DNA of 64,000 bases, taken from CAYLKK01 sp964412505 (GTDB taxonomy: Bacteria; Pseudomonadota; Alphaproteobacteria; UBA3830; CAYLKK01). Positions 16,520 to 25,021 of this stretch are shown one piece after another; within the stretch, counting starts at the first letter, position 1; the number at the start of each line of letters is the position of its first letter. The notes under the pieces were generated by a model that was not told where the DNA came from, did no database searches, and saw only the letters and a list, made by a program, of their open reading frames with translations. Where the stretch lies: NCBI GenBank assembly GCA_964412505.1, contig CAYPOM010000001.1, positions 62,001-126,000 of the forward strand, written 5' to 3'. Made by a program: the position numbers and the translations under genes.

Positions 16520-17080
16520 TTATTTTACAGATTTTAAATTTAAATCTAATGTAACCCCTTTTGATCCTGTGAGTTTATTTGTAGCCAAATCACCAACACC
16601 ATGCTCAATTGTAAGTTTTTGATAAAAAAAGTCGAAAACTGTTATAGATTGCGGTTCTATTTTGTAACTTACGACACTACCAATTGTACAACTTTCATAT
16701 GTATCAACAATTATAGGAGTGACTGTACCTTCATAATATCCTGTTCTCGCGATTGTAATTTGTTTTATTAATGTACCGTTAAATGCACATTTATTCAATG
16801 TTACGTCTGCATCTGTTGATGGTAATGCTACAACCACTGTATTTGTGCTTATTGCGCCTGCCGTAAGTTTCCCAGAACTTACATAATCGTCACGCTTATG
16901 CGCAAGTGTGCGTTTTGTGAACAGTATAACTTGCATATTTTGGTAATTCTTATCAGATATCGTCTGAGTGAACATCTTTCCTATATCTCCATCTCCAGTA
17001 GCTCCAATAAACAAAGCCGGGGAAGTTGATGGTTTTATTGACATAACCATATTGAATTCATGCGGTAATAGCAACGACAT
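16520..17080 (-). CDS. Candidate Hcp-like tube protein (type VI secretion)
   Basis: The 186-aa product starts MSLLLPHEFNMVMSIKPST after an AGAGG ribosome binding site. It looks all-beta with no signal peptide, as Hcp does. The C-terminal part (SITVFDFFYQKLTIEHGVGDL) has the alternating strand pattern seen near the end of Hcp proteins. Identity is weak by eye, and the assignment rests largely on the tssE-like gene 12 bp downstream. It does not match IglC of Francisella. It could instead be a phage tail tube protein or unrelated. Confidence 0.4.
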   Translation of the reverse strand: MSLLLPHEFNMVMSIKPSTSPALFIGATGDGDIGKMFTQTISDKNYQNMQVILFTKRTLAHKRDDYVSSGKLTAGAISTNTVVVALPSTDADVTLNKCAFNGTLIKQITIARTGYYEGTVTPIIVDTYESCTIGSVVSYKIEPQSITVFDFFYQKLTIEHGVGDLATNKLTGSKGVTLDLNLKSVK

Positions 17081-17184
17081 TTTTAACAACCTCTTTTATC
17101 TTTATAAATTACCTAAAAATAGATATAATCATATTTGACTATATAATTGTAAAGAAAGTGTAAATAAGAACTGATGTAGATTTA

Positions 17185-17796
17185 TCATTCAGGTATTATT
17201 TCTGCAAGTAGCCATTTATTGCCTTTGTCTTTAAGTTTCTTCTCAAAAACCCAAGTCTCACTTATGTTGTCTACAAAATTAGGATCTCCTTCTATTATAT
17301 TTCCGAACGCATCTTTTGTAATATTTGTTTGCTCACTAACAAATTTTACATATATAGACACTTTATCTTCGATAATCTTAATATCAGAAATTTCAGGAGT
17401 GTTTAAGCTTTCTATTTTTCCATCAACTACATGTTGATTTTTGTTTCTATCTTTTATTGCTAAATCAAAAGCTTTATACATCGATTGTGTCACTAATCCT
17501 TCAATTTCATCTGCTCTGCCTTGTGCGTAAGCATTAAAAACTATTTCAAAAACCATTTTAGATTTTCGTTTAAAGTCAGAATCAGAAAAATTTGGCATTA
17601 TTGCCATAAGAAGTGTTATTTTTTCATCAACAGATTCACAATCTGATATATTCTTGTCAAGATTTACTACTGAGAAAACAGCATTGATCGCTGTCTTTTC
17701 ATCATCGCTTGTTTGATGGCCAATACGAGTTCCAATGACACTATTTAACTTTATGAGAAGAAATACCGTTAAAAAAAGGAAAACTAATGTTACAAA
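17185..17796 (-). CDS. Tim44-like domain protein (TimA-like)
   Basis: The product has an N-terminal membrane segment (FVTLVFLFLTVFLLI) followed by a Tim44-like domain. That domain includes FKRKSKMVFEIVFNAYAQGR and the closing SETWVFEKKL..KGNKWLLAEI. Alphaproteobacterial TimA is the bacterial relative of mitochondrial Tim44; its role is not firmly established. The frame is open into the adjoining tRNA-Arg, so I place the start at a GTG (17796) 24 bp after the tRNA end, giving 203 aa. That start is uncertain. Confidence 0.75.
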   Translation of the reverse strand, partial: FVTLVFLFLTVFLLIKLNSVIGTRIGHQTSDDEKTAINAVFSVVNLDKNISDCESVDEKITLLMAIMPNFSDSDFKRKSKMVFEIVFNAYAQGRADEIEGLVTQSMYKAFDLAIKDRNKNQHVVDGKIESLNTPEISDIKIIEDKVSIYVKFVSEQTNITKDAFGNIIEGDPNFVDNISETWVFEKKLKDKGNKWLLAEIIPE

Positions 17797-17819
17797 CACA
17801 CGACTCTCGTATAAGGAAA

Positions 17820-17896
17820 TGGTGCGCCAGGCAGGAGTCGAACCCACAGCCTTTAGATCCGTAGTCTAACGCTCTATCCAATTGAGCTACTGGCGC
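17820..17896 (-). tRNA. tRNA-Arg (anticodon ACG)
   Basis: The minus strand begins GCGCCAG and pairs with CTGGCGC at the 3' end. The anticodon stem TTAGA/TCTAA encloses CTACGGA with anticodon ACG. The T arm has GGTTCGACTCC and CCA is encoded at 17822-17820. It lies directly upstream of the Tim44-like gene on the same strand. Confidence 0.95.
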
Positions 17897-17925
17897 AAAA
17901 AACTTATACAATTATATTGAAGATA

Positions 17926-18207
17926 TTATCTAAAATCAACTAAATTCTTGAGTGGCAGATTAAAGCGACAATCTGAACGATTTGGTAATGGACTGAGTAG
18001 AGAGTCCCAGTTTAGGAGTTTCATCGGTCTATGATTAATCTTATTCTGGATGGCACAGATTTGCTCATTTGAAATCAAGTCGAAATTAGTTCCTTTCCCC
18101 AGGAACTGTTTAAGTATTTTGTTTCTATTTTCGATAGATCCTTTGTCTTGGTTACAGTATGGTATACAGAAGAAGATTTTAAATAAGGGCACGAACTTAT
18201 AACGCAT
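17926..18207 (-). pseudogene. IS30-family transposase remnant, C-terminal part
   Basis: The frame encodes FCIPYCNQDKGSIENRNKIL, then QFLGKGTNFDLIS and NKINHRPMKLLNWDS. This is the C-terminal end of IS30-family DDE transposases, including the Glu of ENRN and the RP(R/M)K.L.W motif. The N-terminal two thirds of the protein is missing. It lies between tRNA-Arg and tRNA-Val. An N-terminal piece is at 15645-15818. Confidence 0.8.
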
Positions 18208-18253
18208 ATTGCAATATGTAAAAAGAAAATGTATAATAAAAATATCTTTGTCA

Positions 18254-18328
18254 GGGCATATAGCTCAGAGGTAGAGCACTACGTTGACATCGTAGTGGTC
18301 GCAGGTTCGATCCCTGCTGTGCCCACCA
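18254..18328 (+). tRNA. tRNA-Val (anticodon GAC)
   Basis: The acceptor GGGCATA pairs with TGTGCCC. The anticodon stem CTACG/CGTAG encloses TTGACAT with anticodon GAC. The T arm has GGTTCGATCC and CCA is encoded at 18326-18328. Confidence 0.95.
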
Positions 18329-18376
18329 TATTTGTTTCTTATAAATAACATGTCGTTCATGGAAGTATATATACTT

Positions 18377-21025
18377 TCATGAAACTAATTGTTTTTTTAA
18401 TTTATATAAAAATTCCAAAGCGTCTTTAGGTGTCATTTCGTCTGGATTAATTTCAGATATTATTTTTTGGTAATAGCTTTCTATACGATTTTCTTCCCTT
18501 TCTTCAGTATCAAAAATTGACAATTGCTTGTTTTTTACAGAGAAAGCTGAATCGCTTTCAAACTTCTTTTGTAAATCTTTTGCTCTGCAAATTACATTTC
18601 TAGGTAAACCTGCTAATTTCGCGACATGAATTCCATATGATTTATCTGCAATACCATCAATTATAGAATGATGGAAAATTACATCTCCAGCCCATTCTTG
18701 AACTTTCAATGTTTGACACTTTAATGAAGGAATTTCTTTCATTATATTCGTAAGCTCCATATAATGTGTAGCAAAAATAACTCTAGATTTATTGTAGTTA
18801 TTTAAATGATCAACAACTGCCCATGCAATCGCTAAACCATCGTATGTAGATGTTCCCCTGCCTACCTCGTCTAATATTATAAAAGATTTTTCTGTAGCCT
18901 GGTTTAAAATGGTAGCTGTTTCTATCATCTCGACCATAAATGTTGATCTGCCCTTTGCAATATCATCAGATGCCCCTATTCTGCTAAACAACCTATCTGT
19001 AATACCTATATTTGCTCTCTCCGCTGGAACAAAAAAACCTATTTGAGCTATGAGAATTATCAAAGCATTTTGTCTTAGATATGTACTTTTTCCAGCCATA
19101 TTAGGTCCTGTTAATAAGCTTAATTTTGATTCCGCTGATAATGTACAATCATTAGGTACATATGCATCTACTACTAAATCTAGTACAGGATGACGACCTT
19201 TATGAACTTCTAATAAGGGTTCTTCAACAAGATGAGGACGCACATAATTTCTTTCTTTACTTAATTTCGCGCAAGATATCGCAATGTCTAAAATTGATAA
19301 AAATTCTATTAGTTGATGTATATATTCACTAATTGAAATGACATCATTTATAAGACATAAAATTATTTCATTTTCTATCCTAGCTAATTCTGCATCAGAT
19401 TGATTTAGTTTCAACTGCAAATCTATTAGCTCATCAGTAACATATCTCACGCAGTTTACCAGAGTTTGTCTATGTATAAATTCGTTAGATATTTTACTTT
19501 TCTGAGAAAGTGGAATTTCTATATACCAACCTAAAATATTATTGTTTTTGATTTTTAAATTTGATATTCCAGAATTAGTAGAATATTTGAGCTGTAGAGA
19601 CGCAATCAAATTATGACTATTATTCCTAATTTCTCGAATTTCATCTAATTTATTCGAAAAACCATTTTTTACTACCTTCCCTATACTGTTTGTTACTGGA
19701 ATTTCTTCTTCCAAACTATTGTGAAGTTTTTCCAAAATATCAGAAAAATCAAACAAACAAGACAATGAAATTTTATTATCAAATTTAATGTGTTTATATG
19801 ATGAAAAAATATTTTTAATTTCGTACCATCGACGAAGCCCTTCTCTTATACACCACAAGTCTCTAGCTGAAACCTTGCCAAATTTCAACCTAACCAAAGC
19901 TCTTTCAATATCTGGACATTTCTTGAGTATTTCGCTAATGCGACTAGCTACATCAAAGTTTTCTATAAAAAAATCTACAGAATTCAATCTAGCGTTTATA
20001 GCGTCTATATTTGTTAAAGGAGACACTAGTCTTGATGCAAACATTCTACCACCAAAAGCTGTAACAGTATCGTCCAGTACCTGTAGTAAAGACTTTCCTG
20101 TAGGAGAATTTGGATAAACTATTTCTAAATTTCTCATGGTTGATGCATCTACAATCATAAACTCAGAAAACTTTATTTTTTTAGGAAATGAAAGCTGCGG
20201 AACGTTACCGCATTGCGTAATTTGAACATACTCAACAATCGAACCGCATACGCTAATTTCATTTTGATTTACAATGCCAAGACTGTCTAAAGTAGAAACA
20301 CTAAAATACTTCTCTAAACGTTTTTTTTCATTGATATAATTGAATTTTGAGTCAGACAAAATTGTAATACTAGCATCAGTATTAAGTTTTATTTGCTTAA
20401 ACCATGAAGTTTCACAAAATTTATCAGAAATCAAAATTTCTTTAGGAGAAAACATACATAACGAATTTAAAAAATCGTCTACATCAACTGTATTCACATA
20501 AAATTCATCAGTAGAAATATCAATTACAGCAAAGCTAATATCGGTTTTTCCTTTCTTTGAATTTAAATTAGGAAATATAGACATCAAAAAATTATTGTTT
20601 TTTGCTCCGAGTAAAGGCTCATCGGTAATTGTGCCTGGAGTAACAATTTTTATAACATCACGCTTTACTACAGCTTTATATCCACCTCTTTTTTTTGCCT
20701 CTTCTGGAGTTTCTAATTGATCACAAACAACGACTTTGAAGCCTTCTTTTATAAGTTTTGATAAATAATAATCTACAGAAGAAACAGGTACTCCACACAT
20801 AGGAACATCCTCATCATTATGTTTATTCCTAGTTGTAAGAGCAATATTTAATACAGATGCAGCGATTTTTGCATCTTCAAAAAATAGTTCAAAAAAATCG
20901 CCCATACGGAAAAAAAGCAATTCATCTGGATGACGTCTTTTTACATCAAAATACTGACGCATCATCGGCGTAGTTTCATATGTGTTTTTTTCGAATACTA
21001 TATCTGTTTCAATAATATCAATCAT
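18377..21025 (-). CDS. mutS: DNA mismatch repair protein MutS
   Basis: MutS (882 aa) recognises mismatches and starts repair with MutL. The N-terminal mismatch-binding domain includes DELLFFRMGDFFELFFEDA, with the Phe-x-Glu mismatch wedge near FRMGDFFELF. The ATPase domain has Walker A LLTGPNMAGKSTYLRQ (about residue 618) and FIILDEVGRGTSTYDGLAIA. The C-terminal helix-turn-helix region is also present. Length is normal. It lies 8 bp downstream of rnhB, in a run of minus-strand repair genes (mutS, rnhB, nfo and, further on, nth). Confidence 0.97.
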   Translation of the reverse strand: MIDIIETDIVFEKNTYETTPMMRQYFDVKRRHPDELLFFRMGDFFELFFEDAKIAASVLNIALTTRNKHNDEDVPMCGVPVSSVDYYLSKLIKEGFKVVVCDQLETPEEAKKRGGYKAVVKRDVIKIVTPGTITDEPLLGAKNNNFLMSIFPNLNSKKGKTDISFAVIDISTDEFYVNTVDVDDFLNSLCMFSPKEILISDKFCETSWFKQIKLNTDASITILSDSKFNYINEKKRLEKYFSVSTLDSLGIVNQNEISVCGSIVEYVQITQCGNVPQLSFPKKIKFSEFMIVDASTMRNLEIVYPNSPTGKSLLQVLDDTVTAFGGRMFASRLVSPLTNIDAINARLNSVDFFIENFDVASRISEILKKCPDIERALVRLKFGKVSARDLWCIREGLRRWYEIKNIFSSYKHIKFDNKISLSCLFDFSDILEKLHNSLEEEIPVTNSIGKVVKNGFSNKLDEIREIRNNSHNLIASLQLKYSTNSGISNLKIKNNNILGWYIEIPLSQKSKISNEFIHRQTLVNCVRYVTDELIDLQLKLNQSDAELARIENEIILCLINDVISISEYIHQLIEFLSILDIAISCAKLSKERNYVRPHLVEEPLLEVHKGRHPVLDLVVDAYVPNDCTLSAESKLSLLTGPNMAGKSTYLRQNALIILIAQIGFFVPAERANIGITDRLFSRIGASDDIAKGRSTFMVEMIETATILNQATEKSFIILDEVGRGTSTYDGLAIAWAVVDHLNNYNKSRVIFATHYMELTNIMKEIPSLKCQTLKVQEWAGDVIFHHSIIDGIADKSYGIHVAKLAGLPRNVICRAKDLQKKFESDSAFSVKNKQLSIFDTEEREENRIESYYQKIISEINPDEMTPKDALEFLYKLKKQLVS

Positions 21026-21033
21026 ATCAATTT

Positions 21034-21663
21034 TTATCCTCTGTATTGTTGATCAATCGTCATGTTTTTTATTGGTGCAAATGATTTTCTATGATGTTTT
21101 GTATATCCATATTTTTTTAATGCTTCTAGATGTTGTTTAGTACCATATCCTACATTTTTCTCAAACCCATATTCAGGGAATTGTGCTCCTATTTTGCGCA
21201 TAATGTCATCTCTATACTCTTTAGCGATAATAGATGCGATAGAAATAGCCAAAATTTTGTCATCACCAGAGACTACAGGTGTAACTCTCTTATTAGTACA
21301 CAGTCCAGGAGCTATATTTCCATCTACATAAATAACATCATAATTCGACTCTGGAACAACTTGTTTTATACTTTCAAATGCCGTTTTCATTCCAAATAAA
21401 GTTGCCTCAAGGATATTCATTTCATCGATTTTTTCAACACTTATTTCCGCTATCGAATAATGAAAAATATCTTCGTTTGAAATTCCATTAGCCCAATCTA
21501 CAACCTTCTTCCTTTGCAATGGTGTCATTTTTTTCGAATCACGAATAATCATTTTTTCTGGTATTTTTATCTGATCATTAATGTATACGCAACATACTAC
21601 TACTGGTCCAGCTAATGGGCCACGACCTACTTCGTCAATTCCAATTATTCCATTACTTTCCAT
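21034..21663 (-). CDS. rnhB: Ribonuclease HII
   Basis: RNase HII removes ribonucleotides and RNA primers from DNA. The 209-aa product begins MESNGIIGIDEVGRGPLAGP, with the catalytic Asp and Glu in IDEVGRG. It also has DSKKMT and YVDGN; SIIAKEYRD supplies a further part of the active site. The frame is open upstream to 21714, but the ATG at 21663 gives the usual short N-terminus and overlaps the nfo stop by 11 bp, a sign of translational coupling. Confidence 0.94.
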   Translation of the reverse strand: MESNGIIGIDEVGRGPLAGPVVVCCVYINDQIKIPEKMIIRDSKKMTPLQRKKVVDWANGISNEDIFHYSIAEISVEKIDEMNILEATLFGMKTAFESIKQVVPESNYDVIYVDGNIAPGLCTNKRVTPVVSGDDKILAISIASIIAKEYRDDIMRKIGAQFPEYGFEKNVGYGTKQHLEALKKYGYTKHHRKSFAPIKNMTIDQQYRG

Positions 21664-22489
21664 TATAGTTTTTTTTAAAAAATTGTATCTCTTTAGCATA
21701 ACCAATTTCATCATTCGGGGTTTCTAGGATAAATGGTGTACCATATAATGCTTTGTTATTTACAAAATTTACAAGCGCGTCACTACCTATTTCACCACAA
21801 CCTATACAAGCATGCCTATCTTTCTTTGAACCAAATGGCATCATGCTATCATTTAAATGAATCGCGTATAATTTCTCTAACCCAACGATTTTATCAAACT
21901 TTTCTAAAACTGTATCTAAATTATTTACTATATCGTATCCAGCTGCGAATATATGGCATGTGTCTAAGCAAACTCCAATTTTATCGGGCTCAGATACACC
22001 TCTTATAATTTCTGAAATCTCTTCGAACTTAGATCCGATTTCTGAACCTTTTCCTGACATTGTTTCCAATAAAATTTTTGTATTTTTTGTTTCTTTTAAA
22101 ATATCATGCAATGCAGATATAATCATATCCATTCCTTTTTTTACACCAGCGCCAACGTGGAAGCCTGGATGGAAGTTGTAATAATTACCTGGAATCTTAT
22201 CTACAATTCTTATATCTTCGATCATAGCTTTTTTTGTAAAATCTACGATTTTTTGATCTTTAGCACACAAGTTAAGTGTATAAGGCGCATGTACAACAAA
22301 CTTTGCAAAGTTATTTTCTATTGCAATTTGTTTAAATACTTCTATTTCATTTTTAGAAAAGTCTCTTACACCACCACCTCTTGGATTTCTAACAAAAAAC
22401 TGGAATGTATTTGCTCCAATTTTTAATGCATTTTTTGCTAAATTAACAAGTCCAGAAGAAATAGAAAGATGGCATCCAATATTCAACAT
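21653..22489 (-). CDS. nfo: Endonuclease IV (deoxyribonuclease IV)
   Basis: This 278-aa AP endonuclease cuts 5' of abasic sites in base excision repair. It has the TIM-barrel metal-binding motifs: CHLSISSG near the start, FVVHAPYTLNL, YNFHPGFHVGAG, VCLDTCHIFAAGYDI, IHLNDSM and RHACIGCGEIG, then FILETPND. Those His, Glu and Asp residues bind the three zinc ions. The ATG at 22489 is preceded by GAGG. It is co-directional and overlapping with rnhB. Confidence 0.95.
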   Translation of the reverse strand: MLNIGCHLSISSGLVNLAKNALKIGANTFQFFVRNPRGGGVRDFSKNEIEVFKQIAIENNFAKFVVHAPYTLNLCAKDQKIVDFTKKAMIEDIRIVDKIPGNYYNFHPGFHVGAGVKKGMDMIISALHDILKETKNTKILLETMSGKGSEIGSKFEEISEIIRGVSEPDKIGVCLDTCHIFAAGYDIVNNLDTVLEKFDKIVGLEKLYAIHLNDSMMPFGSKKDRHACIGCGEIGSDALVNFVNNKALYGTPFILETPNDEIGYAKEIQFFKKNYNGK

Positions 22490-22500
22490 AAACAACCTCT

Positions 22501-22962
22501 TTAATTAATTTTAGAATACTCTAAAATGCTATATTTTGCACTATCAAAGACTATCTTCTTTTCAAATTTTGCTAAATATTTTTGATCCAAGAAAATATCA
22601 GCTGCATAGTCATGTTTTACAAATGTAATTAAAGCATAATCTATTTGATCTAAAGCTAGAAATTCATTGTAAATTTTTGCTCCACCTATTACCCAGAAAT
22701 CATCATATGCATTTAAAAAGTCGTTTATTGACTTAAATACTTTGCAATTTTTCGCGGAACTAAGCTTTGATGAAATTACACAATTCTCTCTATTATCGAG
22801 AAAACCATTTGGCAAAGAAAGCATAGTTTTTGTACCCATCACTACAGTTTGATTTATTGTCTTCTCTCTAAAAAACTTCAAATCGTCCTTAAAAGCCCAA
22901 GGAATTTGATCATTTTTAGCAATTCCAAACTTAGAATCTACGCATGCAATTAATTTACGCAT
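22501..22962 (-). CDS. folA: Dihydrofolate reductase
   Basis: DHFR reduces dihydrofolate to tetrahydrofolate. The 153-aa product starts MRKLIACVDSKFGIAKNDQI and continues PWAFKDDLKFFREKT, the substrate pocket with the catalytic Asp. VVMGTKTMLSLP follows, and DFWVIGGAKIYNEFL is the NADPH-binding GG motif. The ATG at 22962 overlaps the pgsA stop by 8 bp, so the upstream Met in the frame is not used. The other folate genes of the window (folB, folKP) are at 47.7-49.4 kb. Confidence 0.92.
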   Translation of the reverse strand: MRKLIACVDSKFGIAKNDQIPWAFKDDLKFFREKTINQTVVMGTKTMLSLPNGFLDNRENCVISSKLSSAKNCKVFKSINDFLNAYDDFWVIGGAKIYNEFLALDQIDYALITFVKHDYAADIFLDQKYLAKFEKKIVFDSAKYSILEYSKIN

Positions 22963-23497
22963 TTTGAATAAACTGCTCTTTTTTTCGAAAATAATCAACA
23001 CCAGAAATTACAGTAGAAATAATGACTATTATTTCTTTAAAAAAGCTATATTCTGCATGATTGTTCACCACTAAACTCAATGTTAGAGTCCCTATAAAAA
23101 TTAGCTGGATAGTTGTATTTATCTTGCTAGAATAGAGCGGAGCGAATTTTAACTTTACTTTTTTTATTCGCATATATCCTACAAACAGTAATATCCCTAA
23201 ATCGCGAGCTAATACAACAAATAACGTTAAAAAATGCATTGATCCTACTGAATAAAATATTATGAAAGAGAAAGCGATCAATGATTTGTCAGCTAAAGGA
23301 TCTAGTATAGCCCCCGAACGAGATGTAATAGAAAATTTCCTAGCTATATATCCATCCAAAAAATCAGAAATTGCTGCAGTTAAAAAACACAATACAAAAT
23401 GCCAATTTAATCCATTATGAATAAAGTAATATAACAAAACTGGAGAAAACAGCCGAAATAATGATAACGCGTTTGGAATATGCCTAATCACTTTCAT
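22955..23497 (-). CDS. pgsA: CDP-diacylglycerol-glycerol-3-phosphate phosphatidyltransferase
   Basis: PgsA makes phosphatidylglycerol phosphate in the inner membrane. The 180-aa protein has several membrane segments and the CDP-alcohol phosphatidyltransferase signature DGYIARKF followed eight residues later by GAILDPLADK (D-G-x2-A-R-x8-G-x3-D-x3-D). Length is normal. It overlaps the downstream folA by 8 bp and the preceding secreted-protein gene by 14 bp, so these three are probably translated from one mRNA. Confidence 0.93.
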   Translation of the reverse strand: MKVIRHIPNALSLFRLFSPVLLYYFIHNGLNWHFVLCFLTAAISDFLDGYIARKFSITSRSGAILDPLADKSLIAFSFIIFYSVGSMHFLTLFVVLARDLGILLFVGYMRIKKVKLKFAPLYSSKINTTIQLIFIGTLTLSLVVNNHAEYSFFKEIIVIISTVISGVDYFRKKEQFIQNA

Positions 23498-24275
23498 TTT
23501 CTCTGAAAAAATGATACTTAGATTCTTGTAAAAATTTCAGAATTTCATCTGTCTCGTACAACTTAATTTCATTGTGAGAAATTGAGTACAACATATGATC
23601 GATTCCATTGTGATCTAATTTATCTAAAAATGTATTTAGTGCCGTTTTCGTATTATTTACATTCACAACAATTATTCCACCATCAGTGCCAATTATTTTT
23701 TTTAACTTATCAAATTTCATTTCATCGTTTGAGATTACTGACTTGGTATAATAAGACTTGTTTTTCAGCTTATTAATATCTACATTGTACACTAGATGAG
23801 CTTCATAAGTATTATCTATGAATCTTTCGAATTTTATTTCATAGCTATCTATACAGTTGTTAGCTTGTTTTGCATATTGAGAGTTTGGGTCAACTAATTG
23901 TAAAAGATAAGATATGGCTTTTTCTTTCCCGTTCTCTATTGCCTTTAACTTTGACTTTTCTAAATTTTCTTCAGTCACATTTTCGACAATATCATCGACT
24001 GAAATTATACGTTCTCCAGATGCTATTTTTTTTAAATATTTTTCATCCCGTAATTTAGATTCATCTACATTCTGTTCATCATGACCAGTATTCTCTTCAT
24101 TGTCGTCATTTTTTTCATTTATATTTTCAGTTTCTAGAGCACTATTGCCATCTTCACCTGTATCACTATACGTATTATTGTCAGTAGTGATTTCTTCCAG
24201 ATTACCTACAGCAGAAACTGACGAAAATAATTGTAAAACAATATATACCAAAAAAGGCTTATAAGTAATTTTCAT
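23484..24275 (-). CDS. Secreted protein with a DUF2066-like segment
   Basis: The 263-aa product has a signal peptide (MKITYKPFLVYIVLQLFSSV, cleavage probably near SAVG). A long acidic, Asn/Glu-rich linker follows (residues 28-75), then a C-terminal globular part. The segment KAIENGKEKAISYLLQLVD and the later YEAHLVYNVDINKL look like DUF2066 proteins, which often precede pgsA in alphaproteobacteria. That match is from memory. The function of the family is unknown. Its end overlaps the pgsA start by 14 bp. Confidence 0.6.
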   Translation of the reverse strand: MKITYKPFLVYIVLQLFSSVSAVGNLEEITTDNNTYSDTGEDGNSALETENINEKNDDNEENTGHDEQNVDESKLRDEKYLKKIASGERIISVDDIVENVTEENLEKSKLKAIENGKEKAISYLLQLVDPNSQYAKQANNCIDSYEIKFERFIDNTYEAHLVYNVDINKLKNKSYYTKSVISNDEMKFDKLKKIIGTDGGIIVVNVNNTKTALNTFLDKLDHNGIDHMLYSISHNEIKLYETDEILKFLQESKYHFFRENESD

Positions 24276-24298
24276 ATCATGTAACCAAATGCATATTT

Positions 24299-25021
24299 TT
24301 AAAACATACCTTCACCAAAATACATAGAAATAGCTTTTTTGTCTTTTTTAATTTCCTCTGTCGTTCCTTCAGCTATAACATTACCAGAATGTATTATGTA
24401 AGAATAATCAGATATATCTAGAACATCTCGTACATTATGTTCAGTTATAACTACACCAATACCAATTGACTTCAACTGATTTATCATATTTTTCATATCA
24501 GCAATTGAAATTGGGTCAATACCGGCTAAAGGCTCATCTAAAAGCAAGAATTTCGGAGAATTCGCTATCGCCCTAGCAATTTCTAATCTACGTCTCTCAC
24601 CGCCAGATAAAACAACTGCGTTTTCATTTTTTAAGTGAGTAATTGAAAAAATACTCATTACTCTTTCTAATTCTTCTTCCTGTATTCTTTTATCTTTATA
24701 TTTATATTCCAAAACAGTGCGTATATTTTCCTCAACGGTTAGTCCACGAAATATTGAAGATTCTTGAGGTAAATACCCTATTCCAAGACGCGCTCTTTTA
24801 TACATTGGTAGATCAGTTATATCACGATCATTTAACAAAACAACTCCACTTGTAGGTTTTATTAATCCACATAATATAGAAAAACACGTTGTTTTTCCTG
24901 CTCCATTAGGACCTAACAATGAAATAACTTTTCCTGCGCTAGCTGTAATTGTAACTCCATTCAGAATTTTTTTCCCATTTATAGTTTTTTCTAACGCGAC
25001 GCCTTTAAACGTATTTGTCAT
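24299..25021 (-). CDS. lptB: LPS export ABC transporter ATPase LptB
   Basis: LptB powers extraction of LPS from the inner membrane with LptFG. The 240-aa ATPase has Walker A LLGPNGAGKTTCFSILCGL, the Q-loop PQESSIFRGL typical of LptB, signature LSGGERRRLEIARAIA, and Walker B FLLLDEPLAGIDP. The ATG at 25021 has GGAG upstream and overlaps the lptC-lptA stop as ATGA; an ATG four codons earlier (25033) is the alternative start. Length is normal. lptF and lptG are not in the window. Confidence 0.94.
   Translation of the reverse strand: MTNTFKGVALEKTINGKKILNGVTITASAGKVISLLGPNGAGKTTCFSILCGLIKPTSGVVLLNDRDITDLPMYKRARLGIGYLPQESSIFRGLTVEENIRTVLEYKYKDKRIQEEELERVMSIFSITHLKNENAVVLSGGERRRLEIARAIANSPKFLLLDEPLAGIDPISIADMKNMINQLKSIGIGVVITEHNVRDVLDISDYSYIIHSGNVIAEGTTEEIKKDKKAISMYFGEGMF

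Noticed and set aside
16520..17080. IglC of a Francisella-type secretion system
   Set aside because: The sequence does not show the IglC pattern I remember, and a TssE-like neighbour does not fit that system.
17797..17847. Tim44-like protein starting at ATG 17847
   Set aside because: That start lies inside the tRNA-Arg gene, so the upstream part is an accidental open frame.
15645..18207. A single IS30 element split by a 2-kb insertion
   Set aside because: Both parts are on the minus strand, but the N-terminal piece lies on the wrong side of the C-terminal one.
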